Shown: positions 36,621 through 45,401 of the stretch, piece after piece
How the letters are laid out: each line of letters begins with the position of its first letter
How positions within the stretch are numbered: position 1 is the first letter of the stretch
Source: JAMXLO01 sp963696645
GTDB lineage: Bacteria > Pseudomonadota > Alphaproteobacteria > Acetobacterales > Acetobacteraceae
NCBI GenBank assembly: GCA_963696645.1
Contig: CAVOKY010000007.1
Location: 1,674,001 to 1,738,000 of the forward strand
Direction of reading: 5' to 3'
Length of the DNA: 64,000 bases
Notes under the pieces: generated by a model
Seen by the model: the letters and a program-made list of their open reading frames with translations, nothing else
Database searches by the model: none
Told to the model about the DNA's origin: nothing
Position numbers and translations under genes: made by a program

Positions 36621-37740
36621 CAGCGCCACCAGCGGTTCGGCCCGGCTCTGCGCGCGAGACAGCCAGCATGGACCAGATCTCGGACAGCCTGCTGGCGAGT
36701 ACCCGGGCAATGGTTGCCGCTTCCGCATTGTCATTGTCCGCAGACCGGTCGACGGATGCATCAAGCGCTGGCGACTGCAGCAGGACGGCGCGCAGCGGAC
36801 GCAGCCTTGCGATGGCATTGTCCTGCGGTTCGCGCAGCGCGTCGTGCGCCGCCTTCATCAGCGATGGCCACTCATCGAGTATCGATGACAGCCGGTCGAT
36901 GACCTGCTTGAGTATCGGCTGCTCGGTATTCCAGCGCCTGATGGTCGCGCCGATATCGAGAACCGCATAGTCGATCATGCTGATGATGGTGCCCGAGAGC
37001 CGCGCGGTTCTGACCGCCGATTTGACAATGGGCTCCAACGCCGCGCCGAGCTCGGGTGATCCCGCTGCAACGCGCGCCGCGCAGTCCGCACCGAATGCCT
37101 CGATCTCGTCGTGCAGCACGCGCAACCAGCCAAGCTGGATCGGACCCTCGGTGGTCATCAGGCCGACCGGTGCCAGCAATTTCGCAAATTCGCTGATGCG
37201 CTGATAGATATCCTGCCGCCTGACCCCCACAGCCGCTGTGGCAGCCGCCACTGCGGCCTTCGTATCCGTTGCCACCTGGCGCGTCGAACCGACCATCAGG
37301 CTCGCGAGTTCTGCACCGCAAGAAGTCAACAGGTGCATGATCAGCACCAGTTCGACGTCGCTGCGCTGCGTCCTGTCGGACTGGGTGCGTTGGAGCTCGC
37401 GCGACTTCGCTTCCGGTCCCAGTGCACCGGAGAGTGCCAGTTCACTGACCACGGCACGGACTTCCGCCGGTGTCGACGGCTTCCTCTCGCCAACCCCCTT
37501 GTGCAGGGCAGTGTCGTGGTCCGTCATGGTCACCATGAGCGGCAGGCTGGACCACGGGACGATGTAAATCGCTCCTTTGTTGGCAAAATCGCGCAGGATC
37601 GCGATCAGCCCGTCCCGCTCGTCATCGCAAACCCGCGCCATGCGCAAGGCAGGCGCCTCGAACGGCACGACTGCGCCCGGTGTCTGACGCAGACCAAGCC
37701 AGCTCCGGATGATCCCACCACTTGCGCCGCTACGCCACAT
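36610..37740 (-). CDS. Hypothetical protein (376 aa), mostly alpha-helical
   Basis: I do not recognise this protein. It is soluble-looking, rich in Ala, Arg, Leu and Ser, and predicted by eye to be largely helical. It has a stretch LVLIMHLLTSCGAELASLM and the region VGVRRQDIYQRISEFAKLLA in the middle, and no metal, nucleotide or membrane motif. Codon use matches the neighbouring genes, and the opposite strand has no better gene, so it is probably real. ATG 37740 is the first start; a shorter form from Met70 is possible. It is convergent with the methyltransferase-like gene. Confidence 0.65.
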   Translation of the reverse strand: MWRSGASGGIIRSWLGLRQTPGAVVPFEAPALRMARVCDDERDGLIAILRDFANKGAIYIVPWSSLPLMVTMTDHDTALHKGVGERKPSTPAEVRAVVSELALSGALGPEAKSRELQRTQSDRTQRSDVELVLIMHLLTSCGAELASLMVGSTRQVATDTKAAVAAATAAVGVRRQDIYQRISEFAKLLAPVGLMTTEGPIQLGWLRVLHDEIEAFGADCAARVAAGSPELGAALEPIVKSAVRTARLSGTIISMIDYAVLDIGATIRRWNTEQPILKQVIDRLSSILDEWPSLMKAAHDALREPQDNAIARLRPLRAVLLQSPALDASVDRSADNDNAEAATIARVLASRLSEIWSMLAVSRAEPGRTAGGAATR

Positions 37741-38039
37741 GGTGCCTCAGAATGCCACGCCTGGGCTACTTCTTAAGCGGAATTCGTGAACAAAGCGTGC
37801 TTACTGCTCTGCCTTGCATACGCATATCTGCTGGACGGCTTCACACTCGGGACGCTTATGTTGCAATGGGACCATTGCAATTCCCGAGCCCGTCATGCCG
37901 TGCCTCAACTCCTGGCGCTTGGTCTGCTGGTCGCTCCGGCGGCCGCTCGGGTAGCTTCTGGTGCCCAGGCGGCGGATCCGGGGTCGGAGCGTCGCACTGA
38001 CTTTCGAGCAGTTCGCCCCATTAAACGGATCATAGTCCT
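37741..38039. other. Gap without a supported gene
   Basis: This stretch of 299 bases separates two divergent genes and is somewhat AT-richer at its edges. A short plus-strand frame from GTG 37786 has a hydrophobic start (NKACLLLCLAYAYLLDG) but no family resemblance and a Shine-Dalgarno site I cannot find. Promoters for both flanking genes must be here; I see no clear boxes. Confidence 0.4.
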
Positions 38040-38963
38040 TTGGTTGCATGCTGGGTCAGCAACCAGCGGAGACGGACAATCGACGCGCAAGGCCTCATAT
38101 GGTTGATCATTACCACGTTAGGCGTGATTGATTATTTTCTGCTGACGGCAGAAGGAATCACATTCGCCATACAATGGCAGCCAGTAGCCTTCTTAATAGG
38201 TCTGTACACTCTATCAATCTTGATCCGCCGACGTAACCCTCCTGCTGCTCGCCTATTCATCTCAGTCATACAAATCTGTGCGTTTAGCTGGATTGGCGCT
38301 TGCCTCACCTATGGTGCCATGGCCGCCTCTCCATTCCCCTTGGCCGACACGCTGCTCAGCAAGGCCGATGCTGCCTTGGGCGTCGACCGGCTCGCGTGGC
38401 TTACTTGGGTCAACGCCCATCCGTCATTTCACTTCGTTCTGAAGCTGGCCTATGCGAGCATTCCATTGCAGCTCGTGGGACTGCTTGTCTCTTTCGCATA
38501 CTCGGACCCGGGACGCATCGACGAGCTGTTGCTGGCTGGCATACTATCGCTCGCAATCGCCACCGCCATCATGGTTGGATTGCCAGCAATGGGTGCATGG
38601 TCCCCGGATAGTGTCGACATCGTCGAGCCATGGCGACGCGACATACTCGCCTTGCGCTCGCATACACTTTTGAAGCTAGTCGAGACTAACGGTATCATCT
38701 TCTTTCCGTCCTATCACACAGTGTTGGGGGTCCTGTTTGCCAACATGGCACGTGGGCGTAAGTGGTTCCTGCCAGTGCTCGTTCTCAACCTTCTGCTCAT
38801 TGCATCGGTGGTGAGCGAAGGTTCGCACTACGGGGTGGACATGCTGAGTGGCTTGGCTGTCGCGTGGATATCTCTGGCGGTCGTTCGTTCGATTCTCGCG
38901 CGGTATGTCCACAAGCGCGATGGTATTATCCAGCAGTGGCCAGCGGCCACGGAGCATACTTGA
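38040..38963 (+). CDS. PAP2-superfamily membrane phosphatase
   Basis: About 307 aa with around six transmembrane segments. The PAP2 catalytic motifs are present: FPSYHT near residue 224, corresponding to PSGHT, and EGSHYGVDMLSGLAVAW near 260-276, corresponding to SR-x5-H-x3-D. Members of this PAP2_3-like group dephosphorylate lipid phosphates or transfer phosphoinositol groups at the membrane. The start is uncertain: TTG 38040 is the longest, and another in-frame TTG lies near 38110. Base composition is slightly lower in GC than the Tad genes beyond. No operon partner. Confidence 0.75.
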   Translation: MVACWVSNQRRRTIDAQGLIWLIITTLGVIDYFLLTAEGITFAIQWQPVAFLIGLYTLSILIRRRNPPAARLFISVIQICAFSWIGACLTYGAMAASPFPLADTLLSKADAALGVDRLAWLTWVNAHPSFHFVLKLAYASIPLQLVGLLVSFAYSDPGRIDELLLAGILSLAIATAIMVGLPAMGAWSPDSVDIVEPWRRDILALRSHTLLKLVETNGIIFFPSYHTVLGVLFANMARGRKWFLPVLVLNLLLIASVVSEGSHYGVDMLSGLAVAWISLAVVRSILARYVHKRDGIIQQWPAATEHT

Positions 38964-39371
38964 TGGGGGTTGGCGATGACTGATAAAGCGCCATCGGACT
39001 TCGCACAAACATCCGATAGTCGAAGACATCCTGGACAGAAGCGGAACGCCGCATCCCTATCTGGATTATCCAAAGGGACCTGCGCGGTCATTCCCACCTG
39101 CTGCCGATCCACCGGGCCATATGGGGTCAGTCGTGACTTCGACGCCGCGTAACCATCGCAGTTCGGTGCAGAAGGTCTCGCTGCAAATAACCCGTCGATG
39201 CTGCGGCGCAGCCATAACCCGGGAGCAACGTCGGAGGCAATTTGCCCACGAGGCGAGGCCATCTTTCCGCAATTCATGGACGTGCCGTGTGCACCAATTT
39301 GTCCGGGCAGGGTATGCCCACATCGGCTTTTCACGTTTGGTTAAGAATGTTGATGCTGAAATGCCGACTAA
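38964..39371. other. Gap of 408 bases between the PAP2 gene and the Tad-linked transglycosylase
   Basis: No frame here looks like a gene on either strand. Near its right end, GGTTAAGAATG (around 39339) gives TTAACC on the opposite strand, a CtrA-like half-site, about 30 bases before the next start. Low-GC patches near the end suggest a promoter, but no standard -35/-10 pair is clear. Confidence 0.4.
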
Positions 39372-40154
39372 ATGGTCAAAACTTTCATGCGTTCGCATCC
39401 GCTGCTGGCTATCGGCGCGCTGTTCGCTCTGGAGGTAGCCGCATCGAGCGCCTTCGCGCAGCCGGAGGCTCCCGCCCCTGGTCCGGCGCCAGTGGATTGC
39501 CGGAGCGCCGCAATGATGTTCGAGCGGTCCGCGGGTTTGCCGCCCGGTCTTCTGCTCGCCATCGGCCGGGTGGAGAGCGGCCGCCTGGATCAGGTAACCG
39601 GGGACATCGATCCCTGGCCTTGGGCCACAAACCTCCACGGCGAAGGCCGCTACTTCGCTTCGGCGCATGAGGCGATCGACTGGGTTGCAGCGCAACGGGC
39701 ATCGGGCGAACGATCGATCGACGTGGGCTGTTTCCAGGTGAACCTGCAGTATCATCCGAACGCGTTCGCCAGCCTTGCGGAAGCATTCGATCCCGCCGCC
39801 AACGCGCGCTACGCTGCTCTCCTGCTGAACCAACTGCACGAGCGCGGCGGGGGCTGGCCGCTTGCCGTGGCTCTGTATCACTCTGCAGACCCGTTCGAGG
39901 GTCAGCAATACAGCAGTCGTGTTGCCGAAGCATGGAATTCCGGCGGTAGGCTGCTCGACTTTTTTTCCACTCCCGCTCCTCGACCCAATGACCCAGTCGT
40001 CGTGCGGCGTTCGGCGGGAGCATCCGTTGTTCGTGTTGTCGTACCAGCATGGGCCACCGAGCAGATTGCGGCGTCAGCGCCGGTTGAGCGGCCTGGGCTT
40101 CCCAGGGTTTTCACACCTGGTCACGACCCCCAGCGTAGTGGTCTGCTGCGATGA
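39372..40154 (+). CDS. Lytic transglycosylase (SLT-like), Tad-locus associated
   Basis: A 260-aa exported protein. The signal peptide covers residues 1-29 (LLAIGALFALEVAASSAFA). The SLT/lysozyme-like domain has the catalytic Glu in LLAIGRVESGRL near residue 68, then the conserved VGCFQVNLQYHP and NARYAALLLNQLHERGGGW elements. It would cut peptidoglycan glycan strands in the periplasm. It stands directly upstream of the Flp pilin gene in the same direction, so a role in opening the wall for the Tad machine is likely. The last 60 residues are Pro/Val-rich and probably disordered. The GTG/ATG context at 39372 is plain. Confidence 0.82.
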   Translation: MVKTFMRSHPLLAIGALFALEVAASSAFAQPEAPAPGPAPVDCRSAAMMFERSAGLPPGLLLAIGRVESGRLDQVTGDIDPWPWATNLHGEGRYFASAHEAIDWVAAQRASGERSIDVGCFQVNLQYHPNAFASLAEAFDPAANARYAALLLNQLHERGGGWPLAVALYHSADPFEGQQYSSRVAEAWNSGGRLLDFFSTPAPRPNDPVVVRRSAGASVVRVVVPAWATEQIAASAPVERPGLPRVFTPGHDPQRSGLLR

Positions 40155-40204
40155 TAAGGCGGAGCGCGATCTGCCGCCTGTTGCGGGCGCTGCGACAATG
40201 CCTG

Positions 40205-40305
40205 TGTGTCGTTAACCAAATTCCCGATCTGCCAGCGATCAGCGCACCCTATGGGAATTGTGCCAAAAAAACCGCGTCCGTCTCAAACGTTTCTTAACCT
40301 CACAA
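40205..40305 (+). promoter_or_regulatory. Candidate pilin promoter region with TTAACC half-sites
   Basis: Upstream of the Flp gene are GTTAACCAAAT (from about 40213) and CTTAACCTCAC (from about 40293). TTAACC is the conserved half of the CtrA box that drives pilin genes in Caulobacter. The full TTAA-N7-TTAA is not present, so this is suggestive only. Confidence 0.3.
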
Positions 40306-40379
40306 AGGTATAGATCAAGGCGAGAGCCAGAAATCCCCATCAATCGGAACCGGACTCTCATGACAGAGGACAGCATACA

Positions 40380-40559
40380 ATGGTTGAACTTGCACGCACT
40401 TGGCTGGCGCTTCGCTTCGACAAGCGTGGTGTGACAGCAATGGAATACGGACTGATCGCCGCACTGATCGCGGTGGTGATCATCGGCGCGGTGACTTCTG
40501 TAGGCACAACGCTTTCTGCGACGTTCACTGCTATCCAAGTCGCACTGGCTGCGGCGTGA
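40380..40559 (+). CDS. flp: Flp family type IVb pilin
   Basis: A 59-aa pilin precursor. The leader ends with DKRG, and cleavage after Gly17 would leave VTAMEYGLIAALIAVVIIGA. The essential Glu at position 5 and the adjacent Tyr define the Flp motif. The rest is one hydrophobic helix and a short Ala/Thr tail. AGAGGA lies nine bases before the ATG. The prepilin peptidase encoded downstream (40955) would process it and the CpaF-TadBC motor would assemble it. A nested hairpin 70 bases after the stop probably limits read-through, so the pilin can be made in excess. Confidence 0.93.
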   Translation: MVELARTWLALRFDKRGVTAMEYGLIAALIAVVIIGAVTSVGTTLSATFTAIQVALAAA

Positions 40560-40630
40560 CGATAAGTGGCCGCAGGTGATCGCCACGATCAGGGAGATCG
40601 TCCGGGACTTGACGATGAGGCCGAAGCCGT

Positions 40631-40679
40631 GTGCTGGAGCTTGCATTGCCAACGTATCACGTGGGCAACACTCCAGCAC
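40631..40679. terminator. Nested hairpin downstream of the pilin gene
   Basis: Outer arms GTGCTGGAG / CTCCAGCAC (40631-40639 and 40671-40679) enclose inner arms TTGCC / GGCAA (40646-40650, 40664-40668). The position, about 70 bases after flp, suits an attenuator or an mRNA-stabilising stem; there is no T-run. Confidence 0.45.
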
Positions 40680-40954
40680 CGCTCACGTGCGACAGGCGTG
40701 ACACGAGCCGGGGCTTCGCAGCCAAAATCGCGCGCTGAGGCGGGCCTTGTGGTGGCCAGTCGAGTTCACAGTCCGCTACGCCGTCGCGACCGCGCTGTCT
40801 CCGCAAAACGCCAGGTGACACATGTACGCTCTATCAGGCAGACCGCCATCGGAACGCTCGTCATACTGCCGCGATCATAACCGTCAACGCAATTCGCGTT
40901 GCCTGGGGCTTGCCTACCCGGCACGCGCGCATCCGATGCGAACGCGAGGTTCGC
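40680..40954. other. Remainder of the flp-cpaA gap
   Basis: Together with the hairpin before it, about 395 bases between the pilin and the peptidase have no convincing gene. An open frame across it has no family resemblance. A separate promoter for the assembly operon is expected here but not recognisable. Confidence 0.35.
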
Positions 40955-41485
40955 ATGGCTGAGGTGACCTCAACTATCGTCTTGCTGCGACCGGGCCTTC
41001 TGGCAATTGCAGTCATATTGCTGGGTTTTGCGTCGCTGAACGACGTCGCCGTGCGACTGATTCCGGATCGGGCGTCGATCGGGCTGCTCGCGGTCGGCAT
41101 TATCGCGCGCCTGGCCGATGGCAACGCGCTGGCCGCTCTTGCGGCGTCTGCCACGGTGCTAGCGTGCAGCGCAGTGTGCTGGCGCCTCGGCTGGCTCGGC
41201 GGCGGTGACGTCAAGCTGCTGGCAGCCTGCGCATGGCTGGTGCAGCCCTTGCAGGTGCCGTGGCTTGTGTTGCTGACGGCACTCGCGGGCGGCATATTGG
41301 CCTGCGTCTACCTTGTACTCGGTGGGCTGACGGCGCTGAGGCGCAAACCGCCGTATACGGGGCGACCGCGACTGCTCGCAGTTCGCCTCTGGCGCGTTGA
41401 GTGGTGGCGGATCCGGCGTCGCGCCGCCCTGCCCTATGGTTGCGCGATCGCCAGCGCGACAATCTTGACGTTGTACGGTCGGTGA
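40955..41485 (+). CDS. cpaA: Prepilin peptidase, A24 family (CpaA/TadV)
   Basis: A 176-aa polytopic aspartic peptidase that cleaves the Flp and pseudopilin leaders. The two catalytic aspartates are in SLNDVAVRLIPD near residue 27 and LGGGDVKLLAA near residue 86, and about five to six hydrophobic segments surround them. Short length without an N-methylation domain is normal for TadV. ATG 40955 is favoured because GAGG precedes it closely; an upstream in-frame ATG would add a polar tail. cpaB starts seven bases after its stop. Confidence 0.88.
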   Translation: MAEVTSTIVLLRPGLLAIAVILLGFASLNDVAVRLIPDRASIGLLAVGIIARLADGNALAALAASATVLACSAVCWRLGWLGGGDVKLLAACAWLVQPLQVPWLVLLTALAGGILACVYLVLGGLTALRRKPPYTGRPRLLAVRLWRVEWWRIRRRAALPYGCAIASATILTLYGR

Positions 41486-41492
41486 CGGAACG

Positions 41493-42371
41493 ATGCTGGC
41501 ACGCATCGCCCTGTTCGCGCTGATGGCAGTCGGACTGGCCGGCTTCGGCACGGTCGCCTGGATCAGCCTCCACCCTGCGGTGCCCGCGTTACTGACCAAC
41601 GGGGCTCCGCTGAACGACAAGGTGTCGATCCTGGTCGCATCGAGGGTACTGCACGCCGGCAGCCTGCTGAAGCCCGAAGATCTGACCGCCCAGTCATTGT
41701 CCGCCAAGGACATCCCGCCAGGGGCACAAACGGATAGCCAGGTCCTGCGGAGCGGACTGCTGGGTGCCATGATCAGGCGCACTCTGGCTGCAGGCGACGT
41801 CGTGCTGCCGACCGATACACTGCATCCAGGCGATCGCGGCTTTCTCGCGGCGGTGCTCGAGCCTGGCATGCGTGCCGTCACCGTGGGCGTGGACGCGGTC
41901 TCTGGACTTGCCGGCCTGATCTGGCCCGGCGACCGCATCGACCTGATCCTGACCCAGTCGCAGGACAGCGTCGGTGTTACGCCGGGCCACCGCGTATCAG
42001 GCGAGACCGTGTTGCACGATGTGCGGGTCATCGCGATCGATCGCGAGCTGATGCAGGGCGCCACATCGGAAACCCCCGAGTCGCAGGCTGCGCGCACCGT
42101 TACCCTGGAGGTCACACCGACCGACGCTGAACGGGTGGCGGTTGCGACGCGCCTTGGTCACCTCGCGCTCGCAGTCGTCGCCGCTGCGCCGATCCACCCG
42201 GCAGCAGCAAACGGGAATCGTGACACAAGTGCATCACCGCCGCAGTCACCGAATGGTGTGACCTGGGGTGACGATGTGTCTTCCGCCCTGCGGGGCGGCG
42301 GCTCCACCGGCGACAACGGCACCGTGCGACTGTACCTGGGCCCCAGCGACAGCAAGGAGATCCATTTCTGA
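41493..42371 (+). CDS. cpaB: Flp pilus assembly protein CpaB/RcpC
   Basis: A 292-aa periplasmic protein anchored by an N-terminal helix (residues 5-25). The SAF domain covers about 45-110 (ILVASRVLHAGSLLKPEDL). The RcpC/CpaB domain includes DRGFLAAVLEPGMRAVTVGV, GLIWPGDRIDLIL and VTLEVTPTDAERVAVATRLG. CpaB is thought to stabilise or gate the CpaC secretin. The C-terminal 50 residues are Pro/Gly/Ser-rich and end close to the stop that overlaps the cpaC start by one base. Confidence 0.9.
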   Translation: MLARIALFALMAVGLAGFGTVAWISLHPAVPALLTNGAPLNDKVSILVASRVLHAGSLLKPEDLTAQSLSAKDIPPGAQTDSQVLRSGLLGAMIRRTLAAGDVVLPTDTLHPGDRGFLAAVLEPGMRAVTVGVDAVSGLAGLIWPGDRIDLILTQSQDSVGVTPGHRVSGETVLHDVRVIAIDRELMQGATSETPESQAARTVTLEVTPTDAERVAVATRLGHLALAVVAAAPIHPAAANGNRDTSASPPQSPNGVTWGDDVSSALRGGGSTGDNGTVRLYLGPSDSKEIHF

Positions 42372-43834
42372 TGAAACTTCTGCTTGCAGCGATGCTGTTG
42401 CTGGCCGGAATCACGCAGCATGTCGCACTGGCCGATCCCAGTCCCGCAGATCTCAGCCTGCACCCAACACCGGCCGTAGCGCAGCCCGCCTCCCAATCCG
42501 TCCCACAGTCCACGGCTGTGCCGGTCGGACAGAATGTGATTGCCGTCGAAGCCGGCAGCGGACGCGTGATACAGCTTGGCGGCAGCGCCGCCAGTGTGTT
42601 CGCCGCCGATCCCAAGGTGGCCGAAGCGCGTCCTGCCAGTGCGACCAGCCTGTTCATCTTCGGCGTCGCGCCCGGGCGCACGACAATTGCGGCCTTGAAC
42701 GCGGCCGGCGCACCCATCGCGCAATACACGGTCATCGTGCGGCCTTCGGGTTACGGCGCGGGCGAGGCAACTGCCGCCATTGTGCGCATCATGCCCGACA
42801 GCAATGTCCGCGTCGAGACGACGCCGAACGGCCTCACAGTCTCCGGACAGGTGAAGACACCCGCCGACGCGGATCGCGTGATGCAGATTGTCCGCGGCTA
42901 TCTGCCGACCGGGCAGACAGCGGACAACCGGCTAACGGTGTCCTCGGGCGTTCAGGTCAACCTGAGTGTGCGCATCGCCGAGATGAGCCGCAATCTGGTC
43001 CGTCAGCTTGGCGTGAACTGGCAGGCTCTCGGCAACATCGGCAGCATCGGCAAATTCCCCGTCTTTCCCGCCCTGACGCTGAACGCCAACAACAACCTGA
43101 TCACGCCGATCACCAATCCGAACAACCCGCTGAACCTCGGCGGCAACTTCAACGCCCTGATCGACGCGCTCGCACAAGACCAGCTCGTTCACATCCTGGC
43201 TCAGCCGAACCTCACCGCGATCAGCGGCGAAACGGCGAGCTTCCTGGTGGGCGGCGAATTTCCCATCCCGGTGGCGCAACAGAACAATCAGGTGACGATC
43301 GAATTCAAGCAATTCGGCGTCAGTCTCGCCTTCGTGCCGACGGTTGCCTCGGACGGCCAGATCACCCTCAAGGTGCGACCCGAGGTCAGCCAGATCTCCA
43401 ACCAGAATGCGGTGCAGCTGCAGGCCGGCAATTCGACGATCGTGGTGCCATCACTCATCGTGCGGCGGGCAGAGACCACGGTGCAGCTTGGCAGCGGCGA
43501 AAGTTTCGCTATCGCAGGGCTGTTGCAGGACACCACCAACGTGGGCGGCAGCGGCCTGCCGATCATGGGCGATCTGCCCATCCTCGGTGCGCTGTTCCGC
43601 TCGGATAATTTCCTACGCAACGAGACGGAACTGGTGATCGTCGTGACACCGTACATCGTACGCCCGGTCAGCGACCCCAAGGCGCTCACCCTGCCGACGG
43701 ATGGCTGGCAGCCTCCGTCGGACCTGGAGCGGATTCTGCTGATGCGTCAGAGCGCGCTGCCAAAGGGCGGCGCGGACGCGGCCAGCCAGGCACCGCCGCA
43801 TATTCCGGGAGGCGCGGGGTTCATCACGCAATGA
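42371..43834 (+). CDS. cpaC: Flp pilus outer-membrane secretin CpaC/RcpA
   Basis: A 487-aa secretin forming the outer-membrane pore for the pilus. It has a signal peptide (residues 1-23) and the N-terminal pilus domain VIQLGGSAASVFAADPKVAE. The secretin core reads HILAQPNLTAISGETASFLV, GGEFPIPVAQQNNQVTIEFK and LKVRPEVSQIS, and ends at about 440 with FLRNETELVIVVTPYIV. Length and order are normal. It overlaps the next gene by four bases (ATGA). Confidence 0.93.
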   Translation: MKLLLAAMLLLAGITQHVALADPSPADLSLHPTPAVAQPASQSVPQSTAVPVGQNVIAVEAGSGRVIQLGGSAASVFAADPKVAEARPASATSLFIFGVAPGRTTIAALNAAGAPIAQYTVIVRPSGYGAGEATAAIVRIMPDSNVRVETTPNGLTVSGQVKTPADADRVMQIVRGYLPTGQTADNRLTVSSGVQVNLSVRIAEMSRNLVRQLGVNWQALGNIGSIGKFPVFPALTLNANNNLITPITNPNNPLNLGGNFNALIDALAQDQLVHILAQPNLTAISGETASFLVGGEFPIPVAQQNNQVTIEFKQFGVSLAFVPTVASDGQITLKVRPEVSQISNQNAVQLQAGNSTIVVPSLIVRRAETTVQLGSGESFAIAGLLQDTTNVGGSGLPIMGDLPILGALFRSDNFLRNETELVIVVTPYIVRPVSDPKALTLPTDGWQPPSDLERILLMRQSALPKGGADAASQAPPHIPGGAGFITQ

Positions 43835-44139
43835 CGGAGAGTCCGAACATGCTGCGCCGTGCTTTGTGCTGCATCGCTGTGCTGGCGCTGGTTGGCTGTG
43901 ATGTGACCGATCCCTACCTCCGAAACGGCGTATGGCGACCGAATAACGCTAATGAGGCCAATCTGCGCGCGATGGTTGCCTCGCCCGCTGACCTGGCGCG
44001 CGGCGTCTCTGGAGCGCGCGGCGATGGTCAGCAGGCGGCGGCGGCGTTGGATCGCCTGAGGAATGACAAGGTACGGGTGTTGCCGGACAGCGCGATCGCC
44101 AAGGTGGTTCCAATCGCCAGTGGCAACCCGACACAGTAG
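43831..44139 (+). CDS. cpaD: Short CpaD-like pilus lipoprotein
   Basis: A 102-aa lipoprotein with the lipobox LALVGC (Cys23). The region PNNANEANLRAMVASPADLARG matches the CpaD C-terminal motif (ANLAAMVANPADLV-like), followed by RLRNDKVRVLPDSAIAKVV. Classical CpaD is about twice as long, so this is a reduced form that retains mainly the conserved end. It is expected to sit at the outer membrane and help place the secretin. It is coupled to cpaC by a four-base overlap; cpaE follows 11 bases later. Confidence 0.72.
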   Translation: MTESPNMLRRALCCIAVLALVGCDVTDPYLRNGVWRPNNANEANLRAMVASPADLARGVSGARGDGQQAAAALDRLRNDKVRVLPDSAIAKVVPIASGNPTQ

Positions 44140-44150
44140 AGCCGTTGCAG

Positions 44151-45401
44151 ATGCCGTCCGAAATCACGCTCACCGATACGATAACGGAACATGCTCCCGC
44201 CCGTGCGGATCGAGCTGACATCCTCGCCTTCGTGACCGATGCCGAAACCGAAGCGGTATTGCGCGATGGGCTCAGCGACGCTGCGCCGCGCGGTATCGAA
44301 TTCCATCACACCAACATTCGCGGCGCGGTCGAAATATTGCGGAAGACACCGACACCGCGCGTGCTGGTGGTGGACGTCTCGGGCGAACCCCGTCCGCTCA
44401 CCGCACTCGAGGACATGTCCGATGTGGTTGAACCGGACATTCATGTGCTGCTGATCGGCGAATTCAACGACGTCAACTTCTACCGGCATGCCACACGCAT
44501 ACTCGGCGTGATGGAATACCTGTTCAAGCCGATCACCCGCGACATGGTTGCGCGTCACTTCGGCCCGATCATCATGAACCGTTCACGCCGTCCCGATGCC
44601 TTGCAAGGCGGCCGTGTCGTCACGATCACCGGCGTGCGCGGTGGGGTTGGAGCCAGCACCATTGCGGTCAACCTGGCCTGGCATTTCGGCAAGCGCGCCC
44701 GGCGCCACACCGTGCTGCTCGATGCAGATCTTTACCGCGGCAGTTGTGCCCTGCTGCTGAACGCGAAACCCGGCCCGGGCCTGCGCACGGCATTGCAAAC
44801 GCCGGAGCGCATCGACGAGTTGTTCGTCGAACGCTCCGCCCAGCCGGTGACAGATCGTTTGCACGTGCTGGCCGGTGAGGAGAACTTTGCCGAACCGGTC
44901 GACTGTGAACCCGGGGCCGCCGGCCGGCTGATCGACACGCTGCGCAGGCGCTACAATTTCGTGCTGGTCGATGCGCCGTTCACCGGCATGCAGTTGCATC
45001 GCGACCTGCTCATGCTCGGGCACCAGCGCGTGCTGGTCCTCGAGCCGACGCTGGTCGCGGTGCGCGACACGCTGCGCCTGCTTGCGCTGCCGAACGGACC
45101 ACTGCAGGTGCATCGCGGCCTTGTTGTGCTGAACCGCCTCAACCGGGCCGGGGAACTGACACGCCGGCAGGTGGAGGACGCTCTCAAGATGCCGGTCGAC
45201 GTAGTGATTCCCGATCTGCCCAAGCTCTTGGGAAATGCCGCAAGCATGGGCGAGCCTGCCGAACAGCACGGCAAATTCTACAAGGGCATCGTGTCGCTGG
45301 CGGCGCAGTCCGCTTCGGCATTCCCAACCGACAGCACGCCCGATTCAGCCGGTGCTATAACGAAACAGGGCTGGCGGCGTTTGTGGCCATTCAGTCGATG
45401 A
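44151..45401 (+). CDS. cpaE: Pilus assembly ATPase-like protein CpaE/TadZ
   Basis: A 416-aa MinD/ParA-like protein with an N-terminal receiver-like domain (about 20-130, containing VLVVDVSGEPRPLTALEDM). The ATPase part has the deviant Walker A GVRGGVGASTIAVNLAW near residue 163, the LLDADLYRGSCALLLN switch and VLVDAPFTGMQ. The usual lysine of GKT is replaced, as in many CpaE/TadZ proteins. It localises the Tad machine to a pole or site. ATG 44151 is chosen over a TTG two codons earlier. Its stop overlaps the cpaF ATG. Confidence 0.9.
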   Translation: MPSEITLTDTITEHAPARADRADILAFVTDAETEAVLRDGLSDAAPRGIEFHHTNIRGAVEILRKTPTPRVLVVDVSGEPRPLTALEDMSDVVEPDIHVLLIGEFNDVNFYRHATRILGVMEYLFKPITRDMVARHFGPIIMNRSRRPDALQGGRVVTITGVRGGVGASTIAVNLAWHFGKRARRHTVLLDADLYRGSCALLLNAKPGPGLRTALQTPERIDELFVERSAQPVTDRLHVLAGEENFAEPVDCEPGAAGRLIDTLRRRYNFVLVDAPFTGMQLHRDLLMLGHQRVLVLEPTLVAVRDTLRLLALPNGPLQVHRGLVVLNRLNRAGELTRRQVEDALKMPVDVVIPDLPKLLGNAASMGEPAEQHGKFYKGIVSLAAQSASAFPTDSTPDSAGAITKQGWRRLWPFSR

